Source: an uncultured Paracoccaceae bacterium
GTDB lineage: Bacteria > Pseudomonadota > Alphaproteobacteria > Rhodobacterales > Rhodobacteraceae
Direction of reading: 5' to 3'
DNA: 64,000 bases
Assembly: GCA_947499635.1 (NCBI GenBank)
Contig: CANMPD010000006.1
Span: 1 to 64,000, forward strand
Shown: positions 56,624 to 64,000 of the stretch, in pieces
Position numbering within the stretch: position 1 is the first letter of the stretch
Layout of the letters: every line of letters begins with the position of its first letter
Program-made: the position numbers and the translations under genes
The notes under the pieces: model-generated
What the model was told of the DNA's origin: nothing
What the model saw: only the letters and a program-made list of their open reading frames with translations
Database searches by the model: none

Positions 56624-57226
56624 ATGCCAGCTGAGATTCGCAAAACACTGCTTCATGTAGAAACGACATTGATTGAGGGTGGCAAAGCTGCGCCCAAGCC
56701 GCTCAAGATGATTGCGGCGATGGCAGTGATTAAAAACCCCTGGGCGGGGCGAGGGTTTGTGGAGGATTTGTCGCCAGAAATTCGCGATTGCGCGCCAGGG
56801 CTTGGAGCCATGCTGACCGAGATGATCCTCGAGGCCAGCGGGGGCGGTGACAATGTCGAAGGCTATGGCAAGGCAGGCATCGTCGGCTTGAACGGAGAGG
56901 TCGAACACGTCTCTGGCTTGATCCACACGCTGCATTTTGGCAATCACTATCGCCACGCTGTCGGCGCGAAATCCTACCTGTCGTTCTGCAATACCCGTGG
57001 TCCTGCAAATGCGCCGTTGATGATCCCGTTGATGGACAAAAATGACGGCGGTAAGCGCTCACATTACCTGACCATTCAGACCTCAGTCGCTGATGCGCCG
57101 GCATCAGACGAAACCCTCATCGCGCTTGGCGCATCGATTGGTGGGCGCCCCCATCATCGGATCGGAGATCGCTACAAGGACCTTGAGGAGTTGGGCCATG
57201 ACCTCGACAATCCAGCGTCTGTCTAA
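56624..57226 (+). CDS. Amino-acid-synthesis-family protein (DUF1185/PF06684)
   Basis: 200 residues from ATG at 56624 with AAAGGAAAG upstream. VETTLIEGGKAAPKPLKMIAAMAVIKNPWAGRGFVEDLSPEI...GKAGIVGLNGEVEHVSGLIHTLHFGNHYRHAVGAKSYLSFCNTRGPANAPLMIPLMDKNDGGKRSHYLTIQTSVADAPA covers the family. Its reaction is not established; it often sits beside flavin-dependent ring-opening monooxygenases and amidohydrolases. First gene of the operon; overlaps the hydrolase by 29 nt. Confidence 0.85.
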   Translation: MPAEIRKTLLHVETTLIEGGKAAPKPLKMIAAMAVIKNPWAGRGFVEDLSPEIRDCAPGLGAMLTEMILEASGGGDNVEGYGKAGIVGLNGEVEHVSGLIHTLHFGNHYRHAVGAKSYLSFCNTRGPANAPLMIPLMDKNDGGKRSHYLTIQTSVADAPASDETLIALGASIGGRPHHRIGDRYKDLEELGHDLDNPASV

Positions 57227-58010
57227 GTCAGGAGCACTTTTTGCGTTTCGCGATCACGGCAGCGGCGCGCCGCTTCTCTTGATCCATGGCGTTGGTATGC
57301 AATCTGCGGCTTGGACACCGCAGATTGAAACGCTGAGCAAGACGCATCGCGTCATCGCGGTAGACATGCCCGGGCACGGACAAAGTGCACCGCTGCCCGA
57401 GGGGAGCCAACTGCCGGATTTTGTGGCTTGGGCGTGCGACGTGGTACAAACGCTTGCTCTTGGTGCCATGAATGTGGCTGGGCATTCTATGGGGGCGTTG
57501 ATTGCCGGGGGGCTTGCGGTTGAGCATCCTGACCTGACCTTACGTGTCGCATTGTTGAACGGGGTCTATCGTCGCGATGCTGCGGCCAGAAAAGCCGTGA
57601 TTGCCCGTGCGACTGACATTCGCTCTGGTAAAATCGACCTTGAAACGCCACTGACAAGGTGGTTCGGGGAAACGCCCACGGATCTGGCGGCACGCGCTCA
57701 GGTCGCAGGTTGGCTGCAGTCGGTTGATCCTGAGGGGTACGCGACCGCCTATACGGCCTTTGCCCACGGCGATTCCACCTATGCAGATCACTATCGTGAA
57801 ATCTCCTGCCCGTTTCTTGCGATCACAGGAGATGGCGATCCCAATTCAACCCCGGCTATGTCCCAAGCTATGGCGCAACAGATGCACTACGGTGAAGCGG
57901 TCGTTCTGGAAGGCCATAGGCATATGGTGAATTTGACCGCACCTGATGTCGTTTCTGCACAATTGGCCTCTTGGCTCAAGCTTGCTCCCTCACGAAAGGA
58001 ACTGCAATGA
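57198..58010 (+). CDS. Alpha/beta-fold hydrolase
   Basis: 270 residues. LLLIHGVGMQSAAW (oxyanion region), nucleophile elbow AGHSMGALIAGG (Ser about 95), ITGDGDPNSTP (acid) and LEGHRHMVNLTAP (His). In pyridine-ring catabolism related hydrolases cleave the N-acyl enamide made by ring opening, for example the acetamidomethylene-succinate hydrolase of vitamin B6 degradation. Its place between ring-opening monooxygenase genes fits that role, as inference. The stop overlaps the next ATG. Confidence 0.88.
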   Translation: MTSTIQRLSKSGALFAFRDHGSGAPLLLIHGVGMQSAAWTPQIETLSKTHRVIAVDMPGHGQSAPLPEGSQLPDFVAWACDVVQTLALGAMNVAGHSMGALIAGGLAVEHPDLTLRVALLNGVYRRDAAARKAVIARATDIRSGKIDLETPLTRWFGETPTDLAARAQVAGWLQSVDPEGYATAYTAFAHGDSTYADHYREISCPFLAITGDGDPNSTPAMSQAMAQQMHYGEAVVLEGHRHMVNLTAPDVVSAQLASWLKLAPSRKELQ

Positions 58011-58915
58011 CCGCTTTTGACACCCGCGATCTGCGAAATGCGTTTGGTACGTTTATGACGGGCGTTACCGTGGTGACGTCTCATACTGCGCAGGGCGAGC
58101 CGATTGGTTTTACTGCGAATTCTTTCACATCTGTTTCGCTCGATCCGCCGATGATTTTGGTCTGCTTGGCCAAGACCTCGCAAAACTACGACACACTGGT
58201 GAATGGCGAAGGTTTTGCGGTGAACATTCTATCTGAACACCAGACAGAGATCTCAAATACCTTCGCACGGCCGGTCGAAGACAGATATGCCGGCATTGCT
58301 TGGCACAAAGGTCCGGCAGGTTCGCCTATTATTGGAGATGTCTCTGCTTGGTTTGATTGCAAAATGCATAAAGCCGTTGATGCTGGTGATCATGTGATCT
58401 TGATCGGATTGGTTGAGGCATTTGACAGCACGACGACTCCGGGGCTTGGCTATGCGCGCGGGGCCTATGTAACACCGTCCGCGACCACCGATACGCTGGT
58501 GCAAAATACCACACTCGTTGTCTCCGCTTTGATTGAACGCAACGGCGAAGTCCTCTTGGTCGATGACGGGGTTGGCGGCGCCATGCTTCCTGAGGCCATT
58601 GTTAGCAAAGAGGGTACTTCAACAGCCGTAAAAAGGCTCATCACTGAGACGGGTTTGGTGGCACAACCCGGTTTTGTTTACTCAGTTTTTGAAGATCCCA
58701 AGCGCAAAAGACAGCATATTTCGTTCTTGTGTCAAGCGGCCGAGGGCGACCCCAAGACAGGGACATTCGTGCCTTTAAACCACGCCAACCTAACCGATGT
58801 GACAGATCCCGCAATCAAGACGATGTTGGAACGCTTTGCAGCAGAATCCGTGCTTGGAAATTACGGGATTTATTGCGGAAACCAAGACAGCGGCGAAGTC
58901 CGCTCAATCGCATAA
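58007..58915 (+). CDS. Flavin reductase fused to a Nudix-like domain
   Basis: 302 residues, AAGGA upstream. Residues 1-165 are the flavin reductase-like domain (NAFGTFMTGVTVVTSHTAQGEPIGFTANSFTSVSLDPPMILVCLAKTSQNYD). Residues about 170-300 have a Nudix-like shape (LVVSALIERNGEVLLVDDGVGGAMLPEAIVSKEGTSTAVKRLITETGLVAQPG), but the REUXEEXGU box is degraded (RLITETGL). The reductase supplies reduced flavin to the next gene's monooxygenase. The added domain may sense NAD or flavin nucleotide levels. Standalone flavin reductases are about 170 residues. Confidence 0.85.
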   Translation: MTAFDTRDLRNAFGTFMTGVTVVTSHTAQGEPIGFTANSFTSVSLDPPMILVCLAKTSQNYDTLVNGEGFAVNILSEHQTEISNTFARPVEDRYAGIAWHKGPAGSPIIGDVSAWFDCKMHKAVDAGDHVILIGLVEAFDSTTTPGLGYARGAYVTPSATTDTLVQNTTLVVSALIERNGEVLLVDDGVGGAMLPEAIVSKEGTSTAVKRLITETGLVAQPGFVYSVFEDPKRKRQHISFLCQAAEGDPKTGTFVPLNHANLTDVTDPAIKTMLERFAAESVLGNYGIYCGNQDSGEVRSIA

Positions 58916-58928
58916 GGAGACGTCTGAA

Positions 58929-59966
58929 ATGCGCTTTTCATTATTCGTGCACATGGAACGTACCTCTCCCGATCAGGATGAACGTCAGCTCTACGAAGAC
59001 TTTGTGGCCTTGGCCAAAATTGCCGACGCGGGTGGTATGCATGCGGTTTGGACGGGTGAACACCACGGGATGAGCTTTACCATCGCACCCAACCCATTTT
59101 TGAATCTTGTTGATCTTGCGCGGCAGACCAAAAATGTACGCCTAGGGACAGGCACGATTATTGCACCGTTTTGGCACCCGATCCGCCTCGCTGGCGAAGC
59201 TGCTATGGCTGATATGATCGTCGAAGGTCGTCTTGAGCTGGGCATTGCACGCGGCGCGTACAATTATGAGTACGAACGCATGATCCCAGGGATGGATGCG
59301 TGGGATGCGGGTCAGCGGATGCGCGAGCTCATTCCCGCCGTGCAAGGGATTTGGGCAGGAGATTACGCGCAAGACGGAGAGTATCATTCATTCCCCGCAA
59401 CGACGTCTGCGCCGAAACCTGTGCAACAGGATGGTCCTCCGATCTGGGTTGCGGCCCGTGATCCCAACAGCCATGAATTTGCGGTCTCTCATGGGTGCAA
59501 CGTGCAGGTTACGCCGCTTTGGCAAGGCGATGAAGAAATCAACAAACTGATGGATACATTTAACACCGCTTGCGCCAAATTTCCGGATGTAGAGCGGCCC
59601 CAGATCATGTTGTTGAACCACACCTACATCGCCGCAAACGCCGCAGATGCACAGGTCGCGGCCGAAGAGATCAACGAGTTTTACTGTTATTTCGGCGCTT
59701 GGTTCAAAAACGAACGCCCGGTGTCACAAGGGTTGATCCAACCTCTGTCACCAGACGAAATCGCGTCTCACCCGTTCTATTCTACCGAAGCCATGCTGCG
59801 CGATAATGTCATTGCCACTGCAGACGACGCAATTGCACGGATCAAGACGTACGAAGCGCTCGGTTATGACGAATACTCCTTCTGGATCGACAGTGGAATG
59901 AGCTTTGAACGCAAGAAAGCCTCGCTTGAGCGGTTCATCAACGACGTCATGCCAGCTTTTACCTGA
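58929..59966 (+). CDS. Luciferase-like (LLM) flavin-dependent monooxygenase
   Basis: 345 residues from ATG at 58929, AAGGAGA upstream. MRFSLFVHMERTS, AVWTGEHHGMSFTIAPNPFLNLVDLARQTKNVRLGTGTIIAPFWHPIRLAGEAAMADMIVEGRLELGIARGAYNYEYERM are classic group C monooxygenase features. It takes reduced flavin from the reductase encoded just before. The pairing matches two-component ring-opening oxygenases such as TgnAB of trigonelline degradation. Substrate not proven. Confidence 0.9.
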   Translation: MRFSLFVHMERTSPDQDERQLYEDFVALAKIADAGGMHAVWTGEHHGMSFTIAPNPFLNLVDLARQTKNVRLGTGTIIAPFWHPIRLAGEAAMADMIVEGRLELGIARGAYNYEYERMIPGMDAWDAGQRMRELIPAVQGIWAGDYAQDGEYHSFPATTSAPKPVQQDGPPIWVAARDPNSHEFAVSHGCNVQVTPLWQGDEEINKLMDTFNTACAKFPDVERPQIMLLNHTYIAANAADAQVAAEEINEFYCYFGAWFKNERPVSQGLIQPLSPDEIASHPFYSTEAMLRDNVIATADDAIARIKTYEALGYDEYSFWIDSGMSFERKKASLERFINDVMPAFT

Positions 59967-59976
59967 GGAAATGATC

Positions 59977-61443
59977 ATGCAGCAATTTCAGCAATATATT
60001 GGAGGCGTGTTCTCGAACGGCTCCGCAACCTTCGAAAGCATGGATCCGGCCACGGGTACCCCTTGGGCACTGATGCCTGAGGCCAAGACTGAGGATGTGA
60101 ACGCCGCGGTCAAAGCCGCACGCGATGCGTTCTTTGCGCCTGAATGGGCTATGATGACCGCCTCTGCCCGTGGTAAATTACTGCTACGACTAGCGGATTT
60201 GATCGCTGATAACGCTGAAACGCTGGCTAAGCTGGAAACGCGTGACACGGGTAAAATTATTCGCGAAACCTCGGCCCAGATTGCCTATGTAGCCGAGTAT
60301 TATCGCTACTATGCGGGTCTGGCTGATAAAATTGAAGGCGCGCATCTTCCCATCGACAAGCCTGACATGGACGTTTGGTTACGGCGCGAACCCGTTGGCG
60401 TTGTCGCGGCCGTTGTGCCTTGGAATTCGCAGCTTTTTCTGTCCGCGGTGAAAGTCGGTCCAGCTTTGGCAGCGGGGTGTACCGTCGTGTTGAAGGCCTC
60501 CGAAGATGGGCCGGCCCCGATGCTGGAGTTCGCCCGTATCTTTGATCAGGCTGGATTTCCGGCTGGTGTTTTGAACATCATCACGGGCTTTGGTGCCGAA
60601 TGTGGCGCTGTACTGACAAGCCACCCGGATGTGGATCATGTGGCCTTTACCGGTGGGCCCGAAACCGCGCGACACATCGTGCGCAATTCAGCAGAAAACC
60701 TGGCCTCGACCTCACTGGAGCTGGGCGGCAAATCACCTTTTATCGTCTTCGACGATGCTGATATCGACAGTGCCGTCAACGCGCAGATATCAGGCATTTT
60801 TGCGGCCACTGGCCAAAGTTGCGTGGCTGGATCGCGATTGATTATTTCAAATAGGATCAAGGATGTATTCCTTGAACGTCTCAAGGCAAAAGCCGAAGCG
60901 ATCGTCATTGGCGCACCTGACGATATGACAACCGAGGTCGGCCCGCTTTGCACTGTTGGGCAAGTTGACACGGCAACACAACTTTGCGCGGCATCTGAGG
61001 CGGCAGGCGCCACAATCATCACAGGCGGCACACCGCTGAAACGGGCAGGAACATATTTTCCACCGACGATTATCGACTGTTCGGACGTACCCCAAGCGCC
61101 TTGCGTCACAACTGAAATTTTCGGCCCTGTCTTATCCCTGCTCAGCTTTGACACCGAGGCCGAGGCGCTTCGCCTTGCGAATGATACGGTCTTTGGCCTT
61201 GCCTCTGGTGTCTTCACCAAGGATTTAACCCGCGCACACCGGATGATCCGGGGCATTCGCGCGGGTATTGTCTGGGTGAACACATACCGCGCAGTCAGCC
61301 CGATTGCGCCGTTTGGCGGACATGGGCTGAGTGGCCACGGCCGCGAAGGCGGTCTGCAGGCGGCTCTTGATTACACAAAGGTCAAATCGGTCTGGTTGCG
61401 CACCAGTGACGACCCGATCCCTGATCCATTTGTGATGAGGTAA
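59977..61443 (+). CDS. NAD(P)-dependent aldehyde dehydrogenase
   Basis: 488 residues from ATG at 59977 (GAGGA upstream). PVGVVAAVVPWNSQLFLSAVKVGPALAAGCTVVLKASEDGP, the catalytic Glu in SLELGGKSPFIVFDDADID, nucleophile Cys in FAATGQSCVAGSRL, and the TEIFGPVLSLLSFDTEAEAL tail are complete. It should oxidise the semialdehyde produced by ring opening. Starts 10 nt after the monooxygenase gene, so it is part of the same operon. Confidence 0.93.
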   Translation: MQQFQQYIGGVFSNGSATFESMDPATGTPWALMPEAKTEDVNAAVKAARDAFFAPEWAMMTASARGKLLLRLADLIADNAETLAKLETRDTGKIIRETSAQIAYVAEYYRYYAGLADKIEGAHLPIDKPDMDVWLRREPVGVVAAVVPWNSQLFLSAVKVGPALAAGCTVVLKASEDGPAPMLEFARIFDQAGFPAGVLNIITGFGAECGAVLTSHPDVDHVAFTGGPETARHIVRNSAENLASTSLELGGKSPFIVFDDADIDSAVNAQISGIFAATGQSCVAGSRLIISNRIKDVFLERLKAKAEAIVIGAPDDMTTEVGPLCTVGQVDTATQLCAASEAAGATIITGGTPLKRAGTYFPPTIIDCSDVPQAPCVTTEIFGPVLSLLSFDTEAEALRLANDTVFGLASGVFTKDLTRAHRMIRGIRAGIVWVNTYRAVSPIAPFGGHGLSGHGREGGLQAALDYTKVKSVWLRTSDDPIPDPFVMR

Positions 61444-61481
61444 AAATAACAAAAAAAGAAAATGCCAACAAGGGGGAAACC

Positions 61482-61905
61482 ATGGCACTAAAACCACCAA
61501 TGACTGACCTTGATATCAAGACAGAAGATAGCGGATTCTATGAGGGCTCATTCTCTGGACAATTGCATTTCCGGCGGCTGCGGGCGAGGTGCTAAAAGGT
61601 CTCCGAGCCCGGATCGACGCGAACACCGGCAGTTGGTATATGTAAGCCATAGCATTCTATATCGTGGTCTGCCTTGTATTGGCCTTGTGGCTCGCGACCG
61701 GGAAAATCCGATTGGGCGGCGATGAAATAAATCCAGATGTGATTATGGGCGAGACCGCGGCATCCAGCGTCGATAATGTGCGGACAACGCTGAAATGGGC
61801 CTTTCTCCATTGAGGTTTCTCGGCCTAGGGATGTTATGCGCTTATCGGGCCGACTTTGGCGTTTTCAGCTATTCACGTGGTTTAGCTTTGTCTTTGATTG
61901 ATGGA
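61482..61905 (+). pseudogene. Decayed BCCT-family betaine transporter
   Basis: A perfect start remains: AAGGGGGAAACC then ATG and MALKPPMTDLDIKTEDSGFYEG, the usual N-terminus of Roseobacter BCCT carriers. Then a deletion and frameshift; fragments IAFPAAAGEVLKGLRARIDANTGSWYM, stop, AIAFYIVVCLVLALWLATGKIRLGGDE, a jump to NPDVIMGETAASSVDNV, then TTLKWAFLH-stop-GFSA-stop. Each piece aligns by eye to successive BCCT segments with about four stops and at least two internal deletions; everything after the third helix is gone. BCCT carriers import betaines, so the operon's dedicated uptake gene has probably been lost. Confidence 0.8.
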
Positions 61906-62027
61906 GATGGTGTCTATCATGACTACCCTTTCAAAACTAGTTTTGAGCAAAGCACTTGAGCACGCCCACCTCTAAAACCTGGCCCCGGCTAGACTAGGAC
62001 AAGATTTCAGCAATACATTCGGCTAGG

Positions 62028-64000
62028 TCAGGCTGCGACGTGGACAGTAGTGTCAGAGTGCTCTGAAGCGGTCTTAGGTTCAGTTGAGAACTGCGACATT
62101 AAACCAGACAGATTGCTGGCATCTGATTTTAGCAACTGGCTTGCAGCTGTTGCTTCTTCAACCATCGCCGCGTTTTGTTGCGTTACTTGATCCAACTGAG
62201 ACATTCCGACGTTGATTTCGTTGAGGCCAAGGGACTGCTCCTCGGCACCCGTTGCGATTTGAGAGACGAGTTGAGAAATAGCATTCACACGCTCCATAAT
62301 TTTCTGGAGTGCTCCACCTGCTTTTCCAACCAAATCCACCCCTGATTCAACTTGTGTTGAACTCGCGGAAATTAGTGTTTTGATCTCCATGGCTGCATCG
62401 GATGAACGCTGTGCCAATGCGCGAACTTCAGAAGCCACAACCGCAAAGCCACGCCCTGCCTCGCCTGCCCGGGCTGCTTCGACACCTGCATTGAGGGCCA
62501 AAAGGTTGGTTTGGAAAGCGATATCATCGATGACACCGATGATTTGCGAGATATGATTTGAGCTTTGCTCAATTTCGGTCATGGCCCCTACGGCGCTTTT
62601 AACCACGGCTTCGCTTTCGGCGGCTTGATCGCGGGCATCTGAGACTGTTCGTTCTACGTTTCGGGCACTTTCGGCGGCAGCCTTTACACTCATGGTTAGC
62701 TCGTCAAGGGCTGCTGCTGTCTCTTCTAATGTAGCGGCTTGGCTTTCAGTCCGGTGAGACAGATCATCTGAGGCTTGACTGATTTCGCCAGCGCCACCAA
62801 GAAGCGACGCAGCCGCATCAACGGCTTGGCCGATAGTTTCATTCAACGTCGTTACTGAATTGTTGAAATCGGTGCGTAATTGTTCATAGCCTTCAGCGAG
62901 CGGAGTATCGAGACGCGCCCCCAGGTCGCCCTGAGCGAGGCGTGACAAACCTTCGGCCAAAGCTCGAACTGCGACGTCTTGTTCTTCTTGATGTGCTTGA
63001 CGCGTGCGTTCCGCTTCGGCGTTTCGGGCTTCATGCTCAACGATTCCATCGCGAAATACGGACAGCGATTGCGCAATTGCAAAGATCTCACTGCTGGCGC
63101 GGTCAAAACCTGTGATAGGTTCGCGATTGCCCGAGGCCAAGCGTTCTGTTGCAGTTGAAATACGCTTGAGCGGACGCGAGACCCAAAGTTGCATAAGCAG
63201 AAGTGATACAACAAATATACCTGCAACAGTGGCTACCAGCGCCGTCATGTATTTTTCGACTTCCTTCATTTCGTCAGAAATATCTGCAGCCATTGTGCCG
63301 ATGCCATTTCTGACTTGGAGGCTAAGGCTATTTGAAATCTGAGAGATCTTCGAAACGGCAGCAGCAGTTTCGGTCATAGCCTGATGTTCGCGCTCATTCG
63401 CAGCCAACACACGCTTTTTCAAGCTGACGATCCCGGTTTCTGGGTGGTTCAGCGCTTGCAGTGCTTCGTATTCTTCGTCTAGGACATCCAGCTCGAAGCG
63501 TTTATATAAGTCAATTGTATTCATTGCCTCGGCCATATTGACCTGAGCTGCGTCTACGTCTGCTGATGTTTCTGCAGCGACGACGCCCAGAACGCCGACT
63601 TGGTATCCTGAAATCGCATTGGTGGTTACCAAAATGCGGTTCAATGAGATCACTTCATTTTGCAGCAAAGAGACGACCGCATCTTTATTTTCAGCTTTTA
63701 CATGTTCGGCACGTATCGCAGATTTGGCTTCCAGAACTTCAATAGCTGTTGAGAGAACCTGATCTGCCTGGTGATGTGCATCAATGGCAGTTCGCATCAA
63801 TCCTATCGAAGATACAGTACCTTGGCGTACGACTGTCGTAAGTGTTGTCACTGCATCTGCCAACACTGTGACGTCGATCAAGTTTTGTTCTCTGGTTCCG
63901 ATTGCTTCTAGGAGGGTCTCGAGGCGGTCTTGCGATGTTAACGCCATTTCGCGCAACGCTGATTTTACGACAGGATCTTGCGATAAACTAAGGGCAACAG
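62028..64000 (-). CDS. Methyl-accepting chemotaxis protein (5' end outside window)
   Basis: At least 657 residues; the frame is open through the right edge without a start, so the N-terminus and probably the first membrane helix are missing. The visible order: helical periplasmic sensor region, membrane helix MTALVATVAGIFVVSLLLMQLWV, HAMP domain (SRPLKRISTATERLASGNRE), a second HAMP-like segment (LSRLAQGDLGARLDTPLAEGYEQL), and the signalling domain with the highly conserved tip IGVIDDIAFQTNLLALNAGVEAARAGEAGRGFAVVASEVRALAQRSS. No pentapeptide for CheR is visible at the C-terminus (TVHVAA). Confidence 0.93.
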   Translation of the reverse strand, partial: VALSLSQDPVVKSALREMALTSQDRLETLLEAIGTREQNLIDVTVLADAVTTLTTVVRQGTVSSIGLMRTAIDAHHQADQVLSTAIEVLEAKSAIRAEHVKAENKDAVVSLLQNEVISLNRILVTTNAISGYQVGVLGVVAAETSADVDAAQVNMAEAMNTIDLYKRFELDVLDEEYEALQALNHPETGIVSLKKRVLAANEREHQAMTETAAAVSKISQISNSLSLQVRNGIGTMAADISDEMKEVEKYMTALVATVAGIFVVSLLLMQLWVSRPLKRISTATERLASGNREPITGFDRASSEIFAIAQSLSVFRDGIVEHEARNAEAERTRQAHQEEQDVAVRALAEGLSRLAQGDLGARLDTPLAEGYEQLRTDFNNSVTTLNETIGQAVDAAASLLGGAGEISQASDDLSHRTESQAATLEETAAALDELTMSVKAAAESARNVERTVSDARDQAAESEAVVKSAVGAMTEIEQSSNHISQIIGVIDDIAFQTNLLALNAGVEAARAGEAGRGFAVVASEVRALAQRSSDAAMEIKTLISASSTQVESGVDLVGKAGGALQKIMERVNAISQLVSQIATGAEEQSLGLNEINVGMSQLDQVTQQNAAMVEEATAASQLLKSDASNLSGLMSQFSTEPKTASEHSDTTVHVAA

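Noticed and set aside
60636-61283. 215-residue minus-strand frame
   Set aside because: Shadow of the aldehyde dehydrogenase gene on the opposite strand.
1-64000. CRISPR arrays, tRNA or rRNA genes
   Set aside because: No regularly spaced repeats and no cloverleaf or rRNA-like sequence was recognised on reading; a covariance search could still find a tRNA remnant near the island edges.

Overview
The window looks like a chromosomal segment of a marine Roseobacter-group alphaproteobacterium (Rhodobacterales). The basis is the gene repertoire: monomeric isocitrate dehydrogenase, class I lysyl-tRNA synthetase, a sarcosine/dimethylglycine-dehydrogenase-type GcvT fusion, a DUF6525 protein, an Anbu proteasome-like cluster, a form I aerobic CO dehydrogenase (cox) operon, and a CtrA-type box. 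No rRNA, tRNA or CRISPR array was recognised.

Region 1 (1-10.35 kb) is accessory. It holds the tail of an IS3-type transposase abutting a doubly broken endonuclease/exonuclease/phosphatase gene. Next comes a single 2137-residue protein that joins a SIR2-type NADase domain to a P-loop-like region and a C-terminal helical/TPR array, the architecture of an NAD-depleting antiphage sensor. It is followed by an opposite-strand 34-residue membrane peptide, a TniA C-terminal-like fragment and a TniB-type ATPase, suggesting a defence gene carried by or next to a decayed Tn7/Tn5053-like element.

Region 2 (10.8-33.4 kb) is mostly housekeeping: a barrel-like outer-membrane protein, a HugZ-type protein, a beta-helix protein, lysS, a MocR regulator, an AbrB-type permease, icd, an SH3 protein, a broken RES-domain gene, a DAO-GcvT dehydrogenase, a CDP-alcohol phosphatidyltransferase, a glycosyltransferase-like protein, dapE, a GNAT acetyltransferase, rnr and a lytic transglycosylase.

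Region 3 (33.5-40.9 kb) is the Anbu cluster (circularly permuted ATP-grasp, alpha-E, transglutaminase, Anbu). After it come a CtrA-box-preceded membrane protein and two tandem secreted proteins that fuse LysM to a solute-binding-protein-like domain.

Region 4 (41.3-51.4 kb) is the cox locus: an MHYT-LytTR regulator (CoxC type) and then coxM, S, L, D, E, F, a MobA-like gene, coxG and an XdhC/CoxI-type gene. I also see a 24-codon ORF coupled to coxC, a 33-codon ORF ending in Cys-Cys between the mobA-like gene and coxG, and an exact 11-bp direct repeat with 21-bp periodicity before coxM that fits a LytTR operator. CoxL carries SYRCSFR where the form I signature is AYxCSFR.

Region 5 (51.4-55.1 kb) has small single genes and an ECF-type sigma factor. 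Region 6 (55.1-62 kb) is a catabolic locus: GntR/FCD regulator, DUF1330 and carboxymuconolactone-decarboxylase-like genes on the minus strand, and divergently an amino-acid-synthesis-family protein, an alpha/beta hydrolase, a flavin reductase, a luciferase-like monooxygenase and an aldehyde dehydrogenase. This set resembles ring-opening catabolism of N-methylated pyridine betaines (trigonelline or homarine). A decayed BCCT transporter lies immediately downstream. The window ends inside a chemoreceptor gene.
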